Of a stretch of 64,000 nt of DNA, positions 33,633 through 45,504 are shown piece after piece. The notes under the pieces were generated by a model. The model had not been told where the DNA came from. It saw only the letters and a program-made list of their open reading frames with translations, and ran no database searches. Position 1 is the first letter of the stretch, and each line of letters opens with the position of its first letter. A program made the position numbers and the translations under genes. The DNA comes from Pinus tabuliformis. Its lineage: Eukaryota; Streptophyta; Pinopsida; Pinales; Pinaceae. The stretch lies in contig CM062815.1 in assembly GCA_031772625.1 (NCBI GenBank), forward strand, positions 919,986,979-920,050,978, in the 5' to 3' direction.

Positions 33633-34772
33633 TGAAAAGTGTAACTAGGTTCAGTGGTCATGACGTGTAATTGTGATTTTATGTAATTGATGAAAAGAAG
33701 AAAAATAAAATTATTATTGTAATACTTGTCTCATGGGTTTCATGAACAAGGAATTTTATTTTTTAGTGATGGCTCCCATTGAGCACCTCAAGGATTTGTC
33801 ATCTAGTCATAAAAGTCAATTTGGATCTATGTCATGTATAAAGGACCCTTCTTGTGCATGCTGCATTATGTATGTCACTAAATAAGTATGAAAGTCTTCC
33901 AAGACAAGCATAAGACATCTCCTTCAAGTCGGCTTAAAAAAAGGAATAATGTACACTCTCTAAAGGACATGTCGGCTCATTATAATGGGAAACTACTATT
34001 TATAGCTAGCTCAGCTTTCATTCTAGACACTGATTTCGGTCTTGCATCTAAAGTACATCAGGCAGTGCAAGAAAGAGAGACATTAACCTCTCAGCTAGCG
34101 TGGGAAGGAGGAGAATACGAGTTGTTTTGGCACTAGTTTTTGGTTATTTTTCCTCACGCGTGTGACTGATATTAAGGGCTCTGCCTTAGGGTTTCCATAG
34201 TCAGCAAAGAAGCCAAGAAGATCTCCTTACCAGCATACCTGCTAGCCGAGGTCACAAGATTGAATCTCCTAGTCAAGTGAAGAAGGCAAATGCCTCCAAA
34301 CAGCCCACACGTGTAAATTATAGGGGTATAGATAGGCCAAGAGTCGTAGATCGGTGGAAGGGACCAAAAATTTCAAAAGTGCAGAAATTTTGACTTGCAA
34401 TGACTACAGAAGGAGGAAACTGCTACAAGTTTGTTTCAAGAAAGATCTCATAAAGGAAGGTTTATGACTTGGTCTTGGAGTGGCAAATAGGTCAAGGGTC
34501 TTTGTCTTGGTATTCGTCAATTGAAGCCTCTATAAGAAGAAGAATTTGTTAAAAGTTTCCTCTCAAGTGGGAGAGGTTTCAGCCCTGTTTGGTAGCCTAT
34601 ATTTTGTGTCTCTTGTCTCTTATGGTTTATGCATTGGTAGTTGTTTGATGAAGAAAACATTATGAAAACATAAGCAAGAGAAGATCCTAATCTAAGAAAT
34701 TAAAAAGAACTCACAAACAATTATCATAAGAAGAGAAATCACCTAATACTTTATGCTCTAGATTTCTCAACA
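33633..34772 (+). repeat. LTR (3') of the gag-only copy
   Basis: 1140 bp, TGTTGAAAAGTGTAACTAGG to CTAGATTTCTCAACA; it is the reverse-complement relative of 3219-4365 and similar in length. A TATA-like TATTTATAG lies near 34004. Confidence 0.8.
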
Positions 34773-34849
34773 TTTATATCCAAGGTTGTTTCTATTTTTG
34801 TTGTTCGTAAGTGTTACCCAAGGTTTAAAGACGGGTTTGGGAAGTGCAA

Positions 34850-35299
34850 GTTGGACTTTTGTGTCTTCATGTAAATTTACTCTTGAAATGGCCTTATTGA
34901 CCTTATAAAGGGTTGGTTGTTGATGGGAAGTCTTTCTCTGACTCAAAGAATTGTTTTGAACAAGAACTAGTTCAAAATGATGACTCTTACTTTTGTGTCT
35001 TCATGTAAATTTACTCTTGAAATGGCCTTATTGATCTTATAAAGGGTTGGTTGTTGATGGGAAGTCTTTCTCTAACTCAAAGAATTGTTTTGAACAAGAA
35101 CTAGTTCAGAATGATGACTCTTATGTTGTAGTTCATCTCCTATAGTTGGCATATATGCTAGAGAAATTAAATTTTCTCTTGTTCATCTTGTAAACAAGCT
35201 TGAATATTGGAGAGTGGCATTGCTAATCTTGATTGTACTTTCTTCAATAGAATGTATCGGAGTATGCAATAACTCTAATAACCCCTCAATTCTAGCCAT
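34850..35299 (-). pseudogene. Fragment related to the gag of the 15-kb gag-only element
   Basis: The minus strand starts MARIEGLLELLHTPIHSIEES and then meets a stop; the DNA aligns by eye with 16450-16774 of the nested element, including GGGTTTGGGAAGTGCA against GGGCTTGGGAAGTGCA. It has an internal 134-bp tandem duplication. It shows a second, older member of that gag family. Confidence 0.65.
34855..35122. repeat. 134-bp tandem duplication
   Basis: Units 34855-34988 and 34989-35122 start ACTTTTGTGTCTTCATGTAA and differ at only a few bases, within a decayed gag fragment. Confidence 0.9.
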
Positions 35300-38200
35300 T
35301 TTACAAAAATTCAAGTTTATCAAATGAAGGTACCAAAAATGCACCCATCACAATGCAATTTAGTGGTTTCTGTGGTTTCTTCTCAAGTCAGCTATCACTT
35401 TCTAGATTTTTTTCCCTGTCTTCAAATAAAGATACTCCTATGTTTTTAGAGCACCTTCTAATTGCCACATTCACCTACATTATAAAAATGAACAGGAGCT
35501 ACACCCCATAACTAACAATACACATAAAGCCATACATATCTTACATATCTTGCACATTGCAACAAAGAAAAGAACCTAAGATTGGGACTAAGATCTCAAA
35601 ATAGTGTGCAGGTGAGGAAGTTGTATCAAGGAAGCGAGTTGTTGTTGTAAACTTTATCAATTTACTCCTCTTAGACTGGTTGGTTGAGTGAGAATGAAAC
35701 TAGGTTGAAGCACAATCCAGCAAATGTGGCCAAATATGATGCACAATTAAGGCTATCATAGATTATTCTTCTTTGCTATCCACTTAAAATGGTGAGCAAT
35801 TTTGAGAGAGGACAACTAGAGTCCACTATATCTCTTTCCTTCATCATGTCCACTAGCTTTGTTAGCTTGCTAAAACAGGGTGCTATATCAATGTTTAACC
35901 GTAGAACATGACGGCCAAGGGTTCAATATCAATGGCAATAAGTATCAATATTTTCAATGGAGTCCCATTCAACTTGGTATTGTGTAAGGATATGAAACAT
36001 CTTAGCGAACAAAGAACTAGTCCATGCCTTTACCTTAAGGAAATATTTAACAAATATGAGTTACGGTACATTGTTGTGGGTATTTACCATGGGCCAAATC
36101 TCCAACCTCTATTCATTACTCTGAATGGCCCCCATTTTAGAACAAAGTGAACACCTCATTACTATAATTGAATGGTTGGAATTTGACCAAGACTGAATTT
36201 CACACTCAACATGGCTCAATAGATTGTCATGAAAGTTTATGAACAGTTTTGCATGCTTGATAAGAACGTTGCCATGAAGATCTATCACACTTGCTAAAAA
36301 TGGATACTCTTAATCCTTTACTTAGAGCAAGTAGTAGATGACATCTATTGCTTATATGTGATAAACGCCAATATAAACACAAACGGTAACATGAACAAGT
36401 GTGAATAAGTTTTTATTGGGGTACAAAAAAATATATTTCTTTAGACTCGGTCTTCACAACTAAGGACCTTGCAAGTGAAATTATCCTCTTCGAATCTCCC
36501 AAGAGACACCACAAGAATTTCTCGTGGATGTTGGACCTACACTCAGAGGATGACCTAAGTGGTCATCTCGATGCCAAAATTGTGGACTTGGTAGCAAAGT
36601 GTTGTACTATAGATTCTCAGGTTGACAAAATCTTCAAACTATACCCTTGTCTTCACATCGAACGACAACCTTGCAAGTATTCCCCTTTAAACCATTGCCT
36701 TGGGAATGAAGGTAGACTCTAAAAATGAGAATATGTAGTGTCGAGAAATCTTGTCAAGGTCAGGACAACACCAACAATGGACAAATAGCAGAGTAATGTC
36801 TCCACAATGATCATATCTTGCAAGAGTTCAAAGAAATGATCAGGGCTTATCTGGATACTGGAAAGGTAACATCAAGGAGATGTTGAGACAATTTCTCCCA
36901 ACAAGAGGAGCGATGCTCAAAATGGAATCAATAGAGTTGTAATGGAATGAGCAAATGAGATGCTTCAAGAAAGGTAAACAATGAGCAGAGATGGCAAGTC
37001 AAAATTAGGCGTAGAGACACTAAGGCACTGAGACACATAGTAACAAATGTTAGAGCTGCATCTAGTTGGCAAGGATGGTGCAAAGCCATTTCTGCTTGAC
37101 ATGGATGGAATAGAGGAATGTTATATCAGGGCAAAATTATCTCTGCGAGTACAACAAACATAATTCCGGCATCTCAAAAAAATTAATTGTGGACAGGGTT
37201 GAGGCAATTCCAATCATCTTGAACACTTTAAAGGACCAAAAGATGATAAAAAAATTGGAAGATGTCAACCACACTAGAATAATCTCATTTTTTCTATCTT
37301 AGCATCAAACAAAGGCATCCAAGGTTTTGACAAGCCAACAATCCAGTTGCACCAGAAGAAGTAATGCTCAGCCTTGCGCCGCACTTTAACGTTGCCCTAA
37401 TCATAGGAGTTGCTTGTACGTTACACTATGGAACTAGCATGGTGTGGCTAACGAAATTAAATGTTACAATTTGAAGATACCAATGACACCAGTACACAGA
37501 AAGCATGTAACGATTCCTTCAAGGGGAAGTGGTGATAGAGCTCGACGGATAAAGAAACAATTAGAGTTACACTGAGTGAGAAAGATGAGCAAAGATCTCA
37601 AATGTAACACATTGGTGATGACACCCAAGTCAAGGACCACAAAACATGTAGTTAAAGAAGGCCACACACCACACTGCAATCTTCAGCAAGGCAAGAATAC
37701 AACTTGCTTTGTTACTAAATTGAATAGATGAGCAAGTCTCTATAAAGGGGTAGGGGCCCAATAGAGGGTAACGCCACCCTTTCACTCTTGAATTGCCCAG
37801 TTTGAGTAGGTAGAATTGATAATTGATACGCCAGGTTTTGGAAATAGCTTATAGTGTAATAAAAAGAGACTAATCATTACATAATCTACCTAATTGAATA
37901 TCACATATCCATATATTATGGAACAAAGGTAATAGAGCGGCGCAGGTTGGCGCATTAAAGGTGCCTTAATCACCTCTTTCTCCAATTTGTATCGCCTCTT
38001 AATCCATCTTTTATTAAGTGGACAAAATAGATAGGCAAAATTTGATAACTCATGTAAGTGCATATTACTCACAAGATGTACATATTAATACAATTCATTG
38101 ACCCTTGGTTTTCACCTCCCAAGAGGCCTCTTGGACATCTATGATGATTGGCCTTCACTTGAGGCTTTTCACCTTCCATTTAAGTGAATGAGCCAAGTTA

Positions 38201-38464
38201 CCGAAGAGGATTATGCTCCCAAAAATTATAATGATAAATTTAGTGCTTTTTGGCCATAGAAGGGCCCCATCCTTCTTGGCCACTTGAGCAAGCCCACAAA
38301 GTCAATATTAGTGCTGAAACATTGTGGAATTGGCCCAAAATGGTCTTGAAACACAACTAGCCATAACACATGGCATTTCCCAAATCATGAAACATCGTAT
38401 GGTACGGCCAATGACATTTCAAGGCCAGTCCAAGCATGCTTCGGAATTTCATGGGGTTTCGAGT
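35300..38464. other. Gene-less stretch
   Basis: I see no supported gene. Short frames near 35908 and 36528 have no recognisable domains. A TATA-like CTATAAAGGGG near 37740 could belong to an old LTR, but no paired repeat was found. Confidence 0.4.
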
Positions 38465-38472
38465 ATTGGTAT

Positions 38473-38590
38473 CAGTGTTGATAATATCGGTATCGGGAAA
38501 ATATCGGCGAGGGTCCAGAAAATATCTTATCGGCAATATCGGCGAAAATATCGGCAAAATATCGGCAAATATCGGCAAGCATAAAAAATG
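38473..38590. repeat. Left TIR and subterminal repeat cluster of hAT 1
   Basis: About eight TATCGGC words in 110 bp; mirrored by a second cluster near 42650-42825 with CGCGATATTT and CGCCGATA forms. Confidence 0.85.
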
Positions 38591-38866
38591 CATAATATAT
38601 TCAGATTTTTCAGATTTTTAAACATATAAAGCAATAACAACATGAAATAAACACATTGGCACATAAATATGAAGAAAACACTGATATATATGATGTCAAA
38701 TAGAAATGATATATCAAAGGCGATACCAAATCCTGTTGATCCCTGATAATTGTCCATTCAAGGACTCAAATGTGGAGAACCAATACAAAATAACATCACA
38801 TATATAAAAGTATCTCATCATCATGAGTTACATGTAGCATAACAAATAAAACTAGCAGTTATCTAT

Positions 38867-41405
38867 CTACTGCCCTCTCCCCCTTTTACGGGAAAACATG
38901 ATGGGCTGTTTGCCAGGCCTGCCCCTAGTAGTAGAAGGCCCTGACCCTACCTCTGCACCTAATGTCAAATAATGAGCGCTAGGCATGGAGCTATGCTCTC
39001 CTATATCTATAGCAGCTGGTGTTGATGCTAATGCTCCCGTAGTGTCCTCCTCCTCCTGCTCCTCCTCTAAGTGTTGCTGCTCCTCTGACTCCGAGTCCTC
39101 CTCTTGTTGCCCCTGCTCTAATGGATCATCTGTCACTGGCTCTAACCATGAAGGTGACTCCTCCAATATGGGCTCCTCAGACTCCACCCTCTACGGAGAC
39201 AATACATCAATATTGTCTAAGGAAATGGCATCTGGATCCATTGGTGATTCTATTTGCCTCACTCGAAGTCGGATGTTGTAATGCACATACACCAAATCGT
39301 TGAGGCGTGCGAACTCCAACCTGTAAGAGTGTCAAAAAAAGTAATGAGTCTTGACACTTGAAGGTCATAAATTAAAAATTAAAAATTACAATAAGTGTAA
39401 TTGCTCAACTAAAGGCTTGAGTTCAAAGTTATACCTGTTGTGCTTTTTGGCGTGTATTTTCTCAAATACACTCCAATTGCGCTCACACCCTGAAGAGCTA
39501 CATGTTTGACTCAAGATTCGTATAGCCAATTTTTGCAAATTTGGTGCCCTTGCACCATAGCTTCGCCACCAAATATATACAACAAAATAATGAAATAAAA
39601 AATTCAAAAAGTTAAAAGTTAAAACATAATTAAATTCAAATTTCTAATTTCTAATGAGTGATGACTTGTCACTTACGTGGCATGAAGAGGGCCCTTTCCC
39701 TAATGGCATCATCAAAGCCAAATAGGCCAACACAATCCTGATAACACTGTAACTCGCGATTGATTTTGCTACGAAGCTCAAGATTAGGTACCATCCTCTG
39801 AATACAGGAATGGAGCCCTTCCATCACCTCGCCATCAAAATCAAAGTTGCATTTGTATGAAAATGCGGGGTTGAGGAAGAGTGCTGCTGCATGAATGGGT
39901 CGATGAAGCATCCATGTCCACCGACTATCGATCACATCCCATAACATCATCTACCTATCAAGGCCAGCAGAACCCTTGTTTGCATAATAGGAACGAATGG
40001 CCTCCTTGGCCCTCTCCATGCCCTCATACAAATAAGGCATTGCAGGCTTCTCTTCATCCACCAATCTAAGAACCTTTACTATAGGTTCGCTAACTGCACA
40101 TGCTTCTTCTACTCCACGCCAAAATGCCTCAGAGTACACCATTTTTGCAATGGCTATCCCATCAGGTCTCCTGTTGTATCTACAATTACGCCAATCATCA
40201 GACACAAACATTTGCTTCAACTCGAACTGACATCGAAGCAAAGACTGAAGGGTAATAAAGGTTGTGGCAAAACATGTGATGGCAGGACGCTGCAACTCCT
40301 TGTTTCTAGTGAACCTCCTCATAAGGCTAAGAACAAAAGCATGGTTATAAATAAACTTGGGGATGCTCCTAGCCATATCAACTGCCTCCTTGATGAAGGA
40401 GAGTTTCCCCATATCCTCAAGCAACAAATCAAGACAATGCGATGCACATGGAGTCCAGAACAATGTGGGATGCCTCTCCATAAGCATTCTGCCGGAAGAC
40501 ACATAATTAGCTGCATTGTCTGTTATGACTTGCACCACATTCTGCACACCAATCTCCCGAATGAACCCATCTAACAACTCACATATCGTTGCTGCATCTT
40601 TGATATGTTCTGATGCATCCAACGATTTAATAAACATGGTACCTTTGCGACAATGTACCAAGAAATTTAGAAGGGTCCTACCCTTCCTATCTGTCCAACC
40701 ATCAGACATCACTGTGCATCCAGTGACTTCCCATGTCTTTTTCAACTCCGCCAATCTAAAGTTGATGTCCTGTTTTTCTGCTTGAAGAATTGGCCCCCGC
40801 AACTCCTCATATGTGGCACTTTTGTACCCTGGGCCCACAACAGCAATAGCATCACACGTTGGCTGCCAAAATGGATTGGTTTTCGTGATGCTGAGAGGTA
40901 AGTCGCTCCAAAAAATACACCTTCCCATGACTCTATCTGCTTCTTGCTTCTCCTTTTCTTTAACAAGCGATTTTATGCCAAGTTGTGCTCCAGCGCCTGT
41001 TCGTGGAACAAAAAATGATGACCTCGCACTCACACTAGCAGTAGCATGTGATGGTGTGCCAATTGTGGAGCCCCTCCCACTAGGACCACTAGGCCCACTA
41101 CCCTCAACACCAAAATCAGGAGAAGATATCCCGAAAGATCTACCTGCACGTTCAGCTTTGTTTCTTTCCGCCTCTTCCTTCTTTCTGTCCTTTTCTTCAA
41201 TTGCCCCAAGAGCTTTTTGTATAAGCTTCAGACTAGAAACTGTACAAAGCCCAACATCATGTCCACTGAGTCTAGCAAGATGCTATTTCAGTCGTGTAAT
41301 CCCACCTGTCATCTTGTCCCCACACAATTTGCATGTAAGATGTGCACGATTTGTCCCACCATCAGGGCTCCCATACTCCCAAAATGGGTCCAAGGCTTTT
41401 GGCAT
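38867..41405 (-). pseudogene. hAT transposase with three stops, three exons
   Basis: Exon 1 (41405-39677) opens MPKALDPFWEYG, then a BED zinc finger (C-KL-C ... HLARLSGHD) with TAG at 41283-41285 in place of the conserved Gln of LKQHLA. The DUF659/RNase H region follows: CTVMSDGWTDRKGRT, VVQVITDNAANYV (both likely catalytic Asp present), FWTPCASHCLDLLLEDMGKL. A second TAG lies at 39951-39953 before LWDVIDSRW. Exon 1 ends at GTAAGT. Exon 2 (about 39585-39435) holds the hATC dimerisation motif RILSQTCSSSGCERNWSVFE; no acceptor AG is visible before it. Exon 3 (39320-38867) joins through GTATAA/TTACAG and has a third TAG at 39191-39193 and an acidic Glu-rich tail ending KRGRGQ. Not functional as read. 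Confidence 0.9.
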
Positions 41406-42649
41406 ATTTGTATTTTGTAGTGGGCTAACTCAAAAGGAAACCTAGAGCACCAAAAAAAAATTGGAATTAGTAACTTAATAAGTAATACGAAATTTTCAAA
41501 TTACAAATAACCACATCATTTTACAAAACAGTTTTAACTTGACTGTTGAATAGAAGTGTAATACAAGTTGACTGTTGAATACTCTTGAACAAAAGAGTAT
41601 GAACATGTTGTAACGTGAGGTATCCAAATGGCACATGAAACACATAGCAAATTGGCATGGAATGAGAACAATTTCTTTCAGAATTATGCCAAGCATGGGA
41701 AAAATATATAACTGTTATAACTTATAACTTATACGACTGTTGTCACGTTGTGCATAATTATAAATCACAAGAGTCCAATTCCAAAACCACACAATGCAAC
41801 ATTCAGAAATTTTAAAAACATACATCGGGTTATCTTTAAGAAAACATGTTCTCATACATGATCCAGTGCAAAAACAAAAAGAAAACAACACCCACAGAAT
41901 TCTGACCCATGTAATTATAATTAATAATTATCATGTGTTGCCATATATATTATATGCCAATATGGTAATGGGCCCTATTAGGATTGCAAAACATTTACGG
42001 AATCAGCTGAACCCAGAATAGTTGATCACCAAATGGATTCTCAAAAATTAGAATCATCTACATCTTAGAACTGTGGTATCAATAGCACACTGCCACATAG
42101 GTAAAAGTGTAAATTTTTCAATCTTAATTTCAATTCACAAAGTTGCACGCATTGGCATTCCTTAAATGACATAACGGTGCCTAGCCATTGTTATAATTCC
42201 TTGAAGCAGTTAATCAACAAAATATTGAAAAGGAAACGCAGAGATTGCTACATTTGAATATACAATGGAAGGAGAGTAACATTTATCATCTACAAGGAAA
42301 AACAGGACCTTATTCAAATATTTTTTGAAGCAGTTAGTGCAGGATCGTTGGGTACCAGTACCACACGAAGCACATACTCAAGAGTCAAAACGATGCTATT
42401 CATCATAAGTGACATTGCCAATGTGTTGGGAACACAGTCTTAAATCGGACTTTTTTCTCATGCGTATTAATTTGAATTACTCTTTCATGGTGCAAGTCAG
42501 ATTTCTTAAAAATACGTACCTATATTGGCAAATATTGGCTTCAAACCCTCCTTGGCAGCGACCTTCCAGCGCTCAGAAAAAACCAAAATGACTTCAAAAA
42601 GACCAAAAATCGATTTATATAGCCCGCGCGTATTGTTTTCAGGGTCACC

Positions 42650-42825
42650 CGCAATATTTAAGGTCGTCGCGCGATATTTTCAAATATATCGCCGAAATAT
42701 CGTAAATCTCGCGCGATTTTAAAACTGCAAAATATCGCGATATTTGGTCGGCGATATTTCGTCTGGCCGAAAATATCACGATATTTACGAATATCGCCGA
42801 TATCTCGGCGATATTATCAACACTA
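42650..42825. repeat. Right TIR and subterminal repeats of hAT 1
   Basis: Dense GATATTT/AAATATCGCG motifs ending in the TIR; CpG-rich relative to surroundings. Confidence 0.8.
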
Positions 42826-43022
42826 ATTGGTATGGAAGCTGAGTTGACATTTCTTGCAACATAGGAAATTAAATCTGACTTCCATGAGCCTTGAAAGTTG
42901 TGTTTTCCCCAAATAAATTCAACCACTTGCCTAATTCAGTGAGTATCTAATAACTTGCAGCTTATTATGCCTTTTTCTGAATGTCCGAGTGTTTCGAAAC
43001 ATTGGCTACTGAAATACTCGCC

Positions 43023-43194
43023 AACACCATAAATCCCAAAGGATAAGTTGAACCTACAAAGTGCAAGCTTTCATGACAAGTATACAATGTCACAGAGATG
43101 ACAATGACAACACCATAAATCCCAAAGGATAAGTTGAACCTGCAAAGTGCAAACTTTCATGACAAGTATACAATGTCACAGCGATGACAATGAC
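43023..43194. repeat. 86-bp tandem duplication
   Basis: Units 43023-43108 and 43109-43194 start AACACCATAAATCCCAAAGG and differ at about three positions. Confidence 0.9.
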
Positions 43195-43515
43195 ATCAAA
43201 ACGTTCAATATTGATCCAAAGATTGTCAAATTTCAGTTACAAACACACTTTTATATTCATATGGCAATATGTAAACAAATATATTTCTGAATAGCTATTA
43301 GTTTTTCATAGTTATAACCTGTGTGCACTATGAATGCACAAGAGGTACTCATTAAATACAAGATATGATACAATATGACAGAATGTCGCAATCATAAACA
43401 CCACAGTACTTTGAATGATTTAACATATATATTTTCAAATGAAAAATAAATAAATATCAATATAATAATGATAATTAATGAATCAGCCTGATTAAGATAA
43501 AACACCGCATTCAAT

Positions 43516-44143
43516 TTAATCACTAGATGTGACTGCAAAAGCAACTTGTAAATCATTTGAAGTCCCACATATATACATCTTCTGATGAAAATCTCTTTCC
43601 AGACTACCATTTCCATACTGTCTATGACCTATATTATCATCGAGTGAAAACACAACTTCCCTCGATAAGGGCTCATGCCCATTCAAGAAATTTCCCATAC
43701 TCAAAACCTTCCTCCATGATTGACTAGGTGAAGGTGGAGAGAAAAGAGCTGCCACGGAATCTCTTTCATACCTCCCTACAGACTGCTTGATACGGAACTC
43801 CTGTAAAGTTTAAACAAAGAAATCACTCACAAAGGATTACTTCAAAAATCATTTAGAACATTTATCAAATTCTACAAATAGAATTTTAAACACACAAAGG
43901 CGGCATGTAGGTGTGCTGGTCGGGTGGATACCTCATTAAGATTATTCACTTGAGTAATGCATTTCTTTTGTGTTGAATGCTTAAGGTGCTCGTCGAAGAT
44001 TACTGTTGCAAGGCGATGGACATGACCAAGTTTTTGGTGAAGTGATGCTGCAAAAATGACGAGTCTTTCTATTTCTTCAAAAACAGAACATAACCGTTGC
44101 AGCTGACCATGGAAATCTTCCAATTCTTCACATAATTGTTGTC
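43516..44143 (-). CDS. Two spliceable exons of an unrecognised gene (3' end)
   Basis: Exon A (44143-43932) follows a good acceptor (TTTTGTAATAG) and ends at GAG|GTATCC; it reads QQLCEELEDFHGQLQRLC and FDEHLKHSTQKK, a helical, probably coiled-coil segment. Exon B (43800-43516) follows TTTACAG and reads EFRIKQSVGRYERDS, LFSPPSPSQSWRKV and SLDDNIGHRQYGNG, ending at TAA. The exons join in phase 0 without stops, about 165 residues in all. This composition is unlike the transposon genes around it. It may be the last exons of a host gene or a captured piece of one. I do not recognise the family. Upstream exons, if any, were not found. Confidence 0.45.
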
Positions 44144-44560
44144 CTATTACAAAAGTAAAATGACAAATGAAACCTCAGCTTGCACATGAAAAACTTGAAA
44201 AATTAGGAAAAAATGGCAACCTGAAAATAATTGGGAAAAAAATCAGAATTTTTTAGGGAAATCGGCGAAATTTGCAGCATGATCATGGCAACTACAAAGA
44301 AAATGAACCCATAGCTGCTAACATAGATGACTCAGGTGCATATTGGAATGCTATTAGCACAACCACAACTAAAATGTATTGTTCTTGCATACACAGTTGA
44401 AAGAATATGGCAAGGAAAATATTTATGCAACTAGACAATATCTAAATCAATGTTATCAGAACTGTAAGTTGTGAGTTTCAATATATTTTCCAGTTTCATA
44501 AATTTTCCCATCATATGTATGTGTATGTGAATATGGTTAGCTAAATATGCGCAGCAGTCT

Positions 44561-45238
44561 GCACACAAGTTCCAGTTGAAGCCACCATCAAAACCTTCCT
44601 TGCTTACCTATATAACTAAAAACATTGATGAGTGTTCTCATGCTTGCAAAGGGAAAGGCAATTATATTAGCCCTATCAATCTATGGATCGAAGAAGCTTG
44701 CAATAATACAGGTGAACCATGGTATTCCTTTGATTTTCTTCCACATAACGAAGATTTCCCCGCAGATTTGATTCAAACCATGAAGGAAGTTCCGAAGTAC
44801 ATCTATCTCAAGTTTGGCATTTCATTATTTTGCTTAACAAACAAGCACAAAGATAAAACCAAGGTAATTATGAATTTATTTGTCGGTTGCATTGGTTATA
44901 TGATTTTACCTGACATTTTTTACTTCTTTTGATTAGATTAAGATAGGATGAATAAGCTCTTTAGCATGTACATTAGATTAGTTTGGATGTTCTTTTTCAT
45001 TTATCGCAATTCCCTTTTTGATAAGTTAGATTGTGTCTTAGTTTAGATACATTCATTTTGATTTAATCCCATTGCCAGGAAGGGATTTGATTTTATGTCC
45101 TACTCCCTCAGTAATTTATCTCTATTTTGTGAAACAATTTCAGGTTACAGGTAGAAGATTCAGGGGTTTTCACATCCTCCCAGATGGAACACTTTTCCTG
45201 CACTTGGAGCCAATTGATACCCCTCATTTCAGCAGGGT
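44561..45238 (+). CDS. Two exon-like blocks of an unrecognised gene
   Basis: Block 1 (about 44561-44922) follows an AG acceptor-like GCGCAGCAG and reads LKPPSKPSLLTYITKNIDE, INLWIEEACNNTGEPWYSF and LPHNEDFPADLIQTMKEV without stops, ending at AAG|GTAATT. Block 2 (about 45145-45238) follows TTTCAG and reads VTGRRFRGFHILPDGTLFLH and EPIDTPHF. Both look like conserved soluble protein and are unlike any transposon domain I know. They point away from the minus-strand exons at 43516-44143. No start or end of a full gene is visible, so this may be a host gene broken by the LTR element that starts near 45505. Function unknown. Confidence 0.4.
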
Positions 45239-45504
45239 TACATACAGATATTTTTCATTTTGCATATCACCATTATAAGCTCAAGGATACAAGTCAAAGC
45301 CTTGTAGACCATATGAATCTTTGCATTAAGGTGACCTAGGCCTTTTTATGATCATCCATACTCAATCCATTTGGGATAACTACCTAGTCCCTTCATCCCA
45401 AATAGGATTGGAGGGCTTTGGATGGATCTCATTGGGACACATGGTTTATGGTGTTTGGCTACAAATGAGGTGATTTCCCTTGGGCTTGATAACTGCTTGT
45501 GATG

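Larger units (their letters stand above)
31290..34772 (+). mobile_element. 5'-truncated plus-strand copy of the gag-only family
   Basis: Homology to the old element begins abruptly near 31290 in the middle of gag (MRISDIRDQLQDLG-like), passes through non-coding sequence without pol motifs, and ends with a purine tract (about 33618-33632, CTAGTTAAGAG) and a 1140-bp LTR. The 5' LTR, primer site and gag start are missing. Since both copies lack pol, the pol-less structure is a family property and not a one-off deletion. Confidence 0.75.
38473..42825 (-). mobile_element. hAT DNA transposon 1, defective
   Basis: Terminal inverted repeats CAGTGTTGATAATATCGG (left) and, reverse-complemented, TAGTGTTGATAATATCGCCG (right) are flanked by an exact 8-bp duplication ATTGGTAT (38465-38472 and 42826-42833), the hAT hallmark. 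Both subterminal regions are packed with AATATCGGC/GCCGATATT words, probable transposase-binding sites. Between them lies a minus-strand BED-DUF659-hATC transposase gene with three in-frame stops. Confidence 0.95.

Noticed and set aside
34855-35122. Tandem 134-bp repeat as a possible pair of LTRs
   Set aside because: The units are directly adjacent, lack TG...CA ends and lie in a decayed gag sequence, so it is a simple tandem duplication.
40813-41445. 210-codon plus-strand frame
   Set aside because: Antisense shadow of the hAT 1 BED/N-terminal region, whose minus-strand reading shows family motifs.
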